18,209 nt of DNA from Suillus spraguei (taxonomy: Eukaryota; Basidiomycota; Agaricomycetes; Boletales; Suillaceae), in the NCBI GenBank assembly GCA_016800925.1, contig JABCPU010001027.1:1-18209 (forward strand), read 5' to 3'. This document shows positions 8,811 through 17,414 of the stretch, in pieces. The position numbers were made by a program, and so were the translations under genes. Position 1 is the first letter of the stretch. Each line of letters begins with the position of its first letter. Under the pieces are notes generated by a model. The model was not told the DNA's origin and made no database searches. It saw only the letters and a list, made by a program, of their open reading frames with translations.

Positions 8811-10670
8811 TTATTTCCTTCCCCTTGCCCTGGTTACTCGAAGTGTACTCTCTACCGGCTTTTGAGACTTACTCCGGGTGGTCCTTGCGGATGGTTCAAT
8901 GACAGCTTTCTTGCCCTGTATACTCCTTGGTTCCGGCGATGCGTTCCTCTCTTCCACTTCCTCAGTGATCCCGGCCAGGAGGTCGCCCATCCGTGATGTC
9001 AAAAGTGCACCTGCCTTGGCCGGCCTGGCGGGCGAGGCTCCGGCATTGAACATGGAACTTCTGTCTCCTTGGGTGCTGAAGATGGGTGTGCTATTTGTCT
9101 GGGTTTCTTCAGTGGGGATCGACCATCAGCCGAGTCATCATCAATGTCATCCTCCTTGTCATGAGTTTCACTGTCGGTATCACTCTCGGCTTCGGTTGAT
9201 GGATCCCGGGGCCTTCGGAGAGTTCCACTCTTCTGCATTCTCACTTGACGAGTCAGACGCGATGGCGACTTGCCGGATACCACAGATGGTACCATGTCCC
9301 CATCCTTGTTCTTCCATGCTTTGAACAGAAATGTTGAATCTTTTCCTGTTTCCTGCTGAGCATACCAGAAATTGAGCAAGGCCGTTGTGTCCCAGTTTTG
9401 CAACTTCGAAGGCTCCTTCAGGTCAATATCGCCGGAAGATACTTCCTTGCCACAAAGTCATCCTGACTTTGTACGAGGGCACTCCATGGCACGACAGCCT
9501 TGTCATTCCCGGAACATATTCCTGTGTCCACGCATTCAGCAACAGCTCAGATGTTGCCACGAAAGACTCACTGTAGTGCGATGTAAGAAACGCCCTGACT
9601 ATGGCTTTCTTCTCCTCAAGTTTTGTTTCCGTGATGTCTGGAAGCAACGGCATCCCATTTCCATCTGTGTCGAGTTCCAAAGCTGGTTTTCTGACTCTTT
9701 TGCGACCTCCCTTGACCTGTCGTCCTCCGTCCTGTGCCCCGGCACCTATCATTGTGATGATCAACGAATTCATTCTTGCATCCAAAGTTCAAACACTCAC
9801 CGAACTGTTCCTGGGCGTACTCCTGCCATACTGGCTCAATGTCCTCCCAGTCCTTAGTCTTCATGAAGCTGTCCCCATCTCCTAATGCCTCATTATCATC
9901 ATGCCTGCACACATATATTGAGATCCAAGATCGGCGATGACGGACACAATTGACTTACATCCCGAACAGAACCTCTCCCTGTTCATTCTTCCAAGCTGAC
10001 AACACAAAAACTCTCATCCCGCATTGCCTCCACATCTCTTTCGAAAAGTGCTCCATATATGCCGGTCCCTTCTTACGAGCAACTTCTGCTTGTATCTCCG
10101 GAGGAGGAAAGCTGTTTGACCATTCTTCCGCTGTTTCTTTTGCCTTCTCCAACTCGTCGTCGTCCAATTCAGCCATGACTCTCTTCACAGCCCCCTGATA
10201 ATGTTTGAACATACTGGGATCTCCCGGCTTTGCCCCGGACTCGTCCTCAATCCTCTTTAGCACCTCTTCGCGCTTCTGCTGGTAGACCACCATCCTAGGC
10301 GTCCATTTCCTCCCATACTTTATCATGTCCTTCCTTTCCTTCCTTTTCTTGTTGTTGAACAACCAAGTGTTATACATCTGAGAGTTGATGGAAGAATAAG
10401 ATGTTAAAATTGTAGTTTTTCAACACAACGAAGACGCATCACCTGCTTCCTCTTTTTCCATTGTCCTTGGTCGACTTTAGGAGCAAACAACCTGGCTGCC
10501 CTGGCAATTGCAGTGAAAACCCCTCGCTTCTCACCCCTTTTGGCCGCGGTCCACTCAGGAAGGTAGTTCTTCAACTCCGAAATTTCGTTTTCCGTGAGCT
10601 TCTGTGTCTGTGGTTGACGTGCCCTATTTCTGCCGGAAGTCAAGTGAGTGGAATGACCCGTCCTTGCCAT
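8811..10670 (-). pseudogene. Five-exon gene for a basic/acidic protein of about 540 residues with two frameshifts, function unknown
   Basis: The start at 10670 lies in a strong context (CACCATGGC). Exons are 10670-10443, 10377-9959, 9904-9801, 9745-9572 and 9521-8811, separated by introns of 65, 54, 55 and 50 nt with GT-AG ends and consistent phases (0, 2, 1, 1). The product opens with a basic stretch (SGRNRARQ) and a Trp-containing motif (YLPEWTAAKRGEKRGVF), then a Lys/Arg-rich helical part (WLFNNKKRKERKDMIKYGRK). The middle contains RICSGNDKAVVPWSAL and LQNWDTTALLNFWYAQQETG. The C-terminus is acidic and Ser-rich with SPLKKPRQ, a possible nuclear signal, and ends TRARGRK. The last exon needs a one-base frame change near 9418-9424 and another near 9040-9055, so this copy looks disabled unless these are assembly errors. 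I believe such proteins occur in many copies in agaricomycete genomes but know no function. A nucleic-acid-binding accessory protein of the adjacent KDZ element is possible. Confidence 0.7.
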
Positions 10671-10907
10671 GGTGAATCAAATTGCAGAATGGGCTGAGGA
10701 TAAGCAAGGTGGAAGAATGAACGAATTGACAGAAGTTGATCTTTGACAAAAGCCTAACAGTAGCTTAATTGAGCTATATTGGTCCCGAAGCCATAAATGG
10801 ACATAAATTTGTAATGAGTCGGCAGGACTGTATGACACCACAATGTAATAAAAATTCATTCCACCTGAGCAGATGCTTTGCTTGCAACATTAGCATTATA
10901 AAATAAG
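10671..10907. promoter_or_regulatory. Divergent intergenic region, probable shared promoter of the minus gene and KDZ transposase
   Basis: These 237 bp lie between the minus-strand start at 10670 and the plus-strand start at 10908. A TATAAAA lies near 10896-10902, only about 10 bp before the proposed plus-strand ATG. That is too close for a normal TATA-to-start distance, so it is either not the promoter element or the transposase starts further downstream. The minus-strand side has a pyrimidine-rich leader upstream of its ATG. Confidence 0.5.
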
Positions 10908-13900
10908 ATGAAGATAGGTAGATGCACCCCATTGCAAAAATCCCACAGGGTAGAAGCAAGGGGCAGCAAGGGTAGAAAGATTTGGGTCAAGGTCCCACTT
11001 GCAAGCACAAGACGACGAGCCTACAGGTCCATGCCTCACTCTCCCCCAGAATCACCAACACTTCAGCCTGTTCAGGCACCACCTCCTTGGGATGACTTTC
11101 CTGACAATACTTACGAGCAAGACCAAGGCTCATTTGAGCCATTGCAACTCCCAAAAACCATGGCAAGTTCATGTTAAATGTTGGAGTGTCATTCAAACTA
11201 TAGCTCAATATAAAAAATGCAGAGTCAAAATGACTACCTCAGGCAATGGCTGCCAAGGCAGGAATCATATCTGCATCACCTCCTGGATCGAGAAGCTCCA
11301 CCAGAAGACAGGAGATGCATCATCTGCCACCAGGATGGGGTCTACAAATGTCAAGATTGTCTTGGCGAGCCTCTCTATTGCACGGGCTGTTGCAGGAGTC
11401 AACATCGTTGCAATCCTTTCCACTGGATCAGTCAATGGAATGGTCAATTCTTCGAGCGGAGTTGTCTCGCTCATGTGGGACTCACCATACACCTCGGGCA
11501 TGATGGCAAGCAATGTCCGGTGCTCACAGATAGGTGGGATTTGTTCGAAGGAGATGAACCTGAAGACCAGCTTGAGCCCGAAGATCTTCCGTCTGTGTCG
11601 GGACCTGAGTTCCAGCCGAAGGAAAACACCATGGTCATCGTTGACAAGTCCGGAGTTCACCGCCTCGAGGTTCGCTGCTGCGATTGTCCAAATGCCATGA
11701 GTCCGGACATTCAAATGTTTCGGCATGGATTTTTCCCTGCATCGTTTAACAGGCCGAAGACCGTGTTTACCTTCGGAGTGCTGGATGATTTTCTATTGGA
11801 CAACCTTGAATGCGGCACCTCCGCAATGAACTATTACAGTAAGCTCCGGCGAATGACCTCGAGCATGTTTCCACACCTTGTTCCGGTAATGCTATTTGTG
11901 CTTCATCTAAAGGACATGATGTTGACACAGGCCGTGGCAAGGATCGATACAGAGAGCTCATGAGAGTCGCTCGACAGTGGAGGCAGTTGAAGACCATGAA
12001 ATGGCATGGCTATGGCCATCGTTCTGACATCCCGAACGCAGGAGATCTTGCATTATTTTGCCCGGCATGTCCTCAGCCTGGGATTAATGTATCTTTGTCA
12101 GGGGATGAATCACTTGATGAGTGAGTCATGTTCAATACCGAAGTGAACTCGGCGATGATAAGAACTCCAAGCTGGAAATACACCCGGTCATTTGTGATGG
12201 ACGGAAATTTCAAAGCTGAACACCTGCATCCCATTAATCCCCTCGATGAAGTTTGGCTTTCAGATGGGCTTGGATTCATGGTCGGAAAGGACAGGTATAA
12301 CATGCATCTTGCGGAGGCTGCTGACACGGTGGAAAAATCGAGCTGCAACAATCACCGGGCGGTCAATCAAGCAAATGCGGCGCGGCACAAGCTCGAGTCC
12401 ACAGGAATCGGGGGAGTTGCCTGCGCCCGGCATGGGTGCTTTGTCCCTCACTCGATGGTTGATTTTCAGAAAGGGGAAAGGCAAGCCAAACATGCCAATC
12501 GACATTCACTAGTTGACCATGCATCATTTGCAGACAAATGAACATGGACTATGCCCTTTGTGAGGCTGCCCAGCACAACATGGAAGGCATTACCAGGGCT
12601 GTCACCTTCTATGACATTAATTGTCAATACAACAAGCACTTTCGTGTTCGGGTGGATCGAAGCCGATACCTTGACATGGTACCGGAACTGACCATCATTC
12701 CTGGAATCGGTTTGTGGCATGTGCATGGACATCAGGACAGTTGCTATGTCCGATATGCTTCGAATTTTATTGAAGGCATTGGCCGGATTGATGGAGAGAT
12801 CATGGAGACCCTATGGGCGCGTCTCAACCTGATTTCCCCTGCCGCTCGGGAATGTCATCCCCGCACCGAAAGGAATGTCTTGATTATCAGATGAACGATT
12901 CCAATTTCTGCAAGATGATCCGCATGAAAAGGACTCTTTGCCGGAAATACAAGCTGGCGAAGAATGGCATCGCCGAAAGTGGCAAGGCTTTCGACAGACT
13001 TGATGAAGCTGCACCCGGCAATTTAAAGACACAATGGTTAGCCAGCGAGATGGTCGCTCAGTCCAAGAGAATCAGGGATCCTGCGGCGATGGATTTATAT
13101 GAAATCAATATCAAGAAGGGTAAGTTAACATTCTTTGTCTCCGTGGAGCTCCGCATTCATTTTTCACTTAGCACCAAGCAAAAAGGAGATCGAGCTTAGA
13201 CTACTAGAAGCGGGTAATGCCCGTCATGCAGCACCCTCTCGCAGATCTGTGGCAACATGGATATCCATTGGGTTGGCAATTGAAGAGGCTCAAATTGCAT
13301 TGCTCATCGAGGTCCGCAGAATTGGAAGACGATCGACGGAGACACAGAGATTAGATATCGCCCGGCAACGCGATCGTATTCAAGGCCAGATAGATGAATT
13401 CACTCGGTCTGCTCTTACGCATCTGGGAGAGGGATTTGATGCAGATGACGATCCTGACGACTTGAACATAGATATTCTTGACGATATCGATGATGACCCG
13501 GCGGATTTCACCGAGACATCTGATGCATGGACAAACTCCCCTGAGCTCACCATAATTCCATTGCCATCAAACCTCGGGGTTGAACATTGCAGACGCTGTA
13601 TGGCAGAGGATCTGATTCCGTTGGAGATGTCCTTCGTGAAGGGCAGGCCAATGATGCCCTGCACAATCTCCGCATTCACTTGTGCAACAAGGCTATCCTG
13701 TTCCGAACAACAGTTAGGCAAGCCAAATCTCAAGCCCTAAAAACTCGAGCGTGGTCCCAGGTGACATCAGTGCAGCAGGCAGTATCCCTACATGCCAGTA
13801 TATATACAAAAACCAGGAAGCAAATGATACAACTTGAGCCGGGGCCAGACCAGCTTCAGAAATACAAACCCCTGCTTCGCGAGCAGCTCAAAATCAGCAC

Positions 13901-14338
13901 TGCCATCGGCGATCCAAACGCCCGAGGTCAGCGAAATGAGTCCCTCGCTTGGTTCTGGTCAGTGGAAGTCGACATGGAGGGTCCAGAAAATTCGTGGAAT
14001 GAGGAATGTGAGTTCGGGCATGCTTGATATATTCCGTGGTGAGCTGACAGGACCCATCCCAAGTTTACCGAGTTCATTGGCTTCGGGCAAAGGCACTACG
14101 GGATCGATGGATGGAAGAAATATCATTGGTGCAATCAGAGATGGATTGGACGTGCAACTTTTTCTTGTGGAAGGCAACCACATGGGGTGCCCGGATGCAG
14201 GAATCATTGTTGAAACAACTTCCGGGTCATGCATGCTATGCCGGAAGGCAGTCTCAAATGTATTCCTTACTAGCTCAGGATGCACAGGCAGCATTTCAAG
14301 ACCTGCAGCCCTCGTTGATCGATGGTGCACATGAATGA
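10908..14338 (+). pseudogene. KDZ transposase with N-terminal CxC2 Cys cluster, seven exons, two frameshifts
   Basis: Exons are 10908-11162, 11223-11885, 11942-12120, 12172-12480, 12534-13119, 13172-14007 and 14064-14338, with introns of 51-60 nt. Joined, they give about 1034 codons, the usual size for agaricomycete KDZ transposases. The CxC2-type cluster is at 11316-11440 (CIICHQ, CQDC, CTGCCRSQH). The RNase H-like core has VMDGNF (Asp codon 12200), FYDINCQ (Asp codon 12613), HVHGHQDSC (possible metal site) and DGEIMETLW (Glu codons 12796 and 12805). CARHGCFVPHSMVDFQKGE precedes the second Asp. The C-terminal third is helical and ends after VYRVHWLRAKALRDRW. Introns 1 (11163-11222) and 4 (12481-12533) have GC donors (GCAAGT, GCAAGC), required by frame. 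One-base losses near 12849 and 13630 break the frame. The start is uncertain: an alternative Met is at 11022. This enzyme family is predicted to cut and paste DNA; this copy is probably inactive. Confidence 0.9.
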
Positions 14339-14508
14339 ATTTGTTTTGCTGATGAAACGCATATTTGACACCCAAACATTGAGTCCCGGGAATTGTCCGG
14401 GTCAGCCCATGTCGGAGTTTGAATTTCTAATCCATCCATCAGTGACTCATATCATCAGCTCTTTACATCTGTCAGTGTCATTCCCAGCGTCACACTCTTG
14501 CATTAGCC

Positions 14509-15311
14509 ATGCCTGAAACTCCTGCATCCACATCTGGCACTCCAAATACTGGACATCACTGGCAACCCATGAAGCTGAACCTTCAAGATATTTCTTGTAC
14601 TTTGAATATGGCTGCATCGCGCATCCGCGCATGTATCTCTCAATATCAGATGGAGGCTGCTAACAACCCTCCCTCTTCTGCCCGGATCATGTACTTTAAA
14701 GCCGGGGTGCAATGGGAAATCAATGTAAGTGACTGATGACCGGATGACCGGCTGACTTTTTTGGGCAATGCTGAGATTTCCAACAGACATTTGTTACGCC
14801 ACTCCTGCAGTACTCAGCTGCAAGGAACATCGTTTCTGTTGTTCCAAGCCCCGTCGCTCATGTCCTGACATTGTATCCCATGCTCACCTGGAACACTGTT
14901 CCAGACCACATCTTTTCATCCCACCTGTGTCAGTTTGATGATGTCGCAGCTCCGGGACATCCATCCCGGATTATTCCCAGCTATGATACTCCATGGTGGA
15001 TGGGACACACCGAAATTCCGAATGAACCATGGCAATGGGGTCAGATCATGAGGTCCTGTGTCGTTCACTACCAGCATTGGATGGTAAATGGAGTTGAGGA
15101 TGATGGCTTGGTTCTTCCTGAGGAGGTAAATGACTCATCAGGCCCATCAGTGATGGGACTTAAGATGATTCGAGCACGCCTGGTAGCATTGATGGAGGAG
15201 CAAGATGAGGGTATCCATGAGAAGATGGCAGAGGTGAAGATGTACACTGACATGCTACAGAGATTGAAGAGAGGCAGGGGAGTGGAGTCCTCTTCACTGT
15301 GTTTAGATTAG
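14509..15311 (+). CDS. Intact two-exon gene downstream of KDZ, 246 residues, function unknown
   Basis: The start ATG at 14509 (GCCATGC context) follows the transposase stop by 170 bp on the same strand. Exon 1 is 14509-14724 and exon 2 is 14787-15311. The 62-nt intron has a GTAAGT donor, a CTGAC branch site about 30 nt before the acceptor, and a CAG acceptor, in phase 0. The product is 246 residues. It starts with a short Ser/Thr/Pro-rich segment, then a helical part (ISCTLNMAASRIRACISQYQ) and a Trp-rich central part (TPWWMGHTEIPNEPWQWGQI, about residues 140-160). It ends with a charged helix at about residues 195-236 (IRARLVALMEEQDEGIHEKM) that looks like a coiled coil. No known domain, signal peptide or membrane span is visible. 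It has no frame disruption even though the transposase next to it does. It could be an accessory gene of the KDZ element or an unrelated host gene. Confidence 0.75.
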
Positions 15312-15567
15312 AATGGTCTTCATTTCATACATGATGTAAAATATTTTATTCCGTCCAAATGATTGTCTTGACTCCCGAATATTTTGTTCCGGATTTTGAG
15401 GACTGGATGTCAAGATCCGGGATGTAGAGTCCTAAATCCCAAATGCTGAGTGGCGAATGCCTGAGTGCAATGGTACTTAGAGTTTGGGACTTAATTCATG
15501 GGACTCGACTTCCAAATGGCAAGATTGCCTCACATATTTCTGAGTGGCGAGTCATGAATCTTAGGTA
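15312..15567. other. Gap between the last + gene and right array, diverged repeat-like sequence
   Basis: No gene is seen. After about 15370 the sequence takes on the vocabulary of the array (ACTCCCGAATATT, GATCCGGGATG, GAGTGGCGAATGCC, TTGCCTCACAT) without clear units. It includes the left copy of a 28-bp direct repeat at 15486-15513. Confidence 0.5.
15486..15513. repeat. 28-bp direct repeat bracketing the right array, left copy
   Basis: The segment begins GGGACTTAATTCATGG and ends CTCGACTTCC. It matches 17291-17318 at 26 of 28 positions in the same orientation. The pair encloses nearly all of the right array. Confidence 0.75.
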
Positions 15568-17190
15568 CCGAACCCCGAACCCCACAATTGTGGACTACCG
15601 GTTTTCATGGTTTGGGGTTCAGCAATCAAGGTTCGAGACGAAATAGATATCTGTGCGACAGTGCGGGGTTCGGCAGTCAACATATGTGGATCAATAACTT
15701 TCACATTATTCTGAGTGCCGAGTCCCGAGTTCCGGGTCCCGGGCCTCGGCAGTCGGCGTTCGGCACTTCACATGTGTGCATCCATATCATTCACAATGTT
15801 GTGAGTCCCGAGTCCCGAGTCCCGGCTGCCGGAGTTCGGGGTTCGGCACCCAACATGTGTGGATTATTCTGAGTGCCGAGTGCCGAGTTCCGGGTCCGGG
15901 GCTCGGCAGTCGGCGTTCGGGACTTAACATGTGTGCATCAATATCATTCACAATGTTGTGTGTCCCGAGTCCCGAGTTCCGGCTGCCGGGGTTCGGGGTT
16001 AGGCACTTTACATATGGGAATCACTATCTTTCACAATGTTGTGAGTCCCGAGTTCCGGCTGCCGGAGTTCGGGGTTCGGCACTCAACATGTGTGGATTAT
16101 TCTGAGTGCCGAGTGCCGAGTTCCGGGTGCCGGGGCTCGGCAGTCGGCGTTCGGCACTTAACATGTGTGCATCAATATCATTCACAATGTTGTGAGTCCC
16201 GAGTTCCGGCTGCCGGAGTTCGGGGTTCGGCACTCAACATGTGTGGATTATTCTGAGTGCCGAGTGCCGAGTTCCGGGTGCCGGACCTCGGCAGTCGGCG
16301 TTCGGGACTTAACATGTGTGCATCAATATCATTCACAATGTTGTGTGTCCCGAGTTCCGGCTGCCGGAGTTCGGGGTTCGGCACTCAACATGTGTGGATT
16401 ATTCTGAGTGCCGAGTGCCGAGTTCCGGGTGCCGGACCTCGGCAGTCGGCGTTCGGGACTTAACATGTGTGCATCAATATCATTCACAATGTTGTGTGTC
16501 CCGAGTCCCGAGTTCCGGCTGCCGGGGTTCGGGTTAGGCACTTTACATATGGGAATCACTATCTTTCACAATGTTGTGAGTCCCGAGTTCCGGCTGCCGG
16601 AGTTCGGGGTTCGGCACTCAACATGTGTGGATTGTTGTGAGTGCCGAGTGCCGAGTTCCGGGTGCCGGGGCTCGGCAGTCGGCGTTCGGCACTTAACATG
16701 TGTGCATCAATATCATTCACAATGTTGTTGTCCCGAGTCCCGAGTTCCGGCTGCCAGGGTTCCGGGTTCGCCACTTGATATGTGGGAATCAGTATCTTTC
16801 ACAGGTTCGGCATTCGGCGTTCGGCACTTTACATGTAGGAATCAATATCTTTCTCGTTCTTCTGAGTCCCAAGTTCCGACCGCTGGCTGCCGGGCTCGGA
16901 GTTCGGCCCTCAACATGTGTGGATCAATGACTTGCACATTATTCTGAGTCCCGAGTCCCGAGTCCCGGCTGCCGGGATTTGGAGTTCGTCATTTATGATA
17001 TGTGAATTCACATCTTTCACATTGTTCTGAGTCCCGAGTCCGAGCTCCGGCTGCCTGAGTTTGGGATTTGGCACTCACTATATGTGAATTCATATTTTTC
17101 ACATTGGTGTCAGTCCTGAGTCCCGAGTGCCGGCTGCCGGTGTTCGGTGTTCGGCAGTCACAATGTGTGGATCAAAGTCTGTTGCCTCAC
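15568..17190. repeat. Right array of 151-bp composite units, same family as the left array
   Basis: The first module (15568-15652) matches the module at about 2981-3066. From about 15700 on, a 151-bp unit dominates: TTCTGAGTGCCGAG starts at 16100, 16251 and 16402, exactly 151 bp apart. An earlier copy at 15867 is offset by 151 plus 82 bp. Each unit is two related half-units, one with CAACATGTGTGGATTATTCT and one with AACATGTGTGCATCAATATC plus ATTCACAATGTTGTG. Both have GC-rich CCGGAGTTCGGGGTTCGGC-like parts. The edges (after 16790) are more diverged. Since 151 is not a multiple of three, open frames here step from frame to frame and are not genes. Confidence 0.92.
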
Positions 17191-17290
17191 ACTTTCCTGA
17201 GTCCCGAGCGTGAAGCCTGAATTCGGACTATCGATCATTGAGTCCCTAATTTCGAGGATCGAGTCCCGAGTCCCGAGATACACAGAGTTA

Positions 17291-17318
17291 GGGACTCAAT
17301 TCATGGAACTCGACTTCC
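17291..17318. repeat. 28-bp direct repeat bracketing the right array, right copy
   Basis: This begins GGGACTCAATTCATGG and ends CTCGACTTCC. It differs from 15486-15513 at two positions and has the same orientation. It lies about 100 bp before the stop of the TET/JBP gene. Confidence 0.75.
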
Positions 17319-17414
17319 GACTTGAGTTCCAGAACTGTTGATGCTCTAATTGGTACATGGTATTCGTGTGTTGCTACTAACATGGGTCACAACTCTGTCA
17401 ACTTCTTTGATCTT

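Larger units (their letters stand above)
5056..15311. mobile_element. Putative composite KDZ element body with accessory genes
   Basis: The five genes between the two repeat arrays form two head-to-head pairs plus one trailing gene, all with the same short-intron style, and the transposase is among them. The same repeat family brackets this block on both sides. I found no terminal inverted repeats or target-site duplications by eye, so the element boundaries are not established. The accessory genes may simply be neighbours. Confidence 0.3.

Noticed and set aside
10999..11700. 233-codon + frame overlapping the transposase
   Set aside because: It is a shadow frame. The true KDZ frame carries the CxC2 cysteines and conserved motifs and joins the neighbouring exons in phase.
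13834..14375. Frames 13834-14334 (+) and 13959-14375 (-) as separate genes
   Set aside because: Both overlap exons 6 and 7 of the transposase, whose own frame gives YRVHWLRAKALRDRW after splicing 14008-14063.
5056..15311. Terminal inverted repeats and target-site duplications that would define the KDZ element
   Set aside because: I looked at both flanks and found only array-type repeats with no clean inverted ends. Boundaries are left open.
15588..16947. A ladder of overlapping open frames of 70-180 codons on both strands with repeating peptides (HSTCVDYSECRVPSSGCR and similar)
   Set aside because: They follow a 151-bp tandem unit, step to a new frame with each unit, and exist on both strands. 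No start context, introns or domain. They are by-products of the satellite array.
15700..17180. Possible CRISPR-like array because of regular repeats
   Set aside because: There is no constant short repeat with unique spacers. The whole unit repeats and diverges, and the gene context is fungal.
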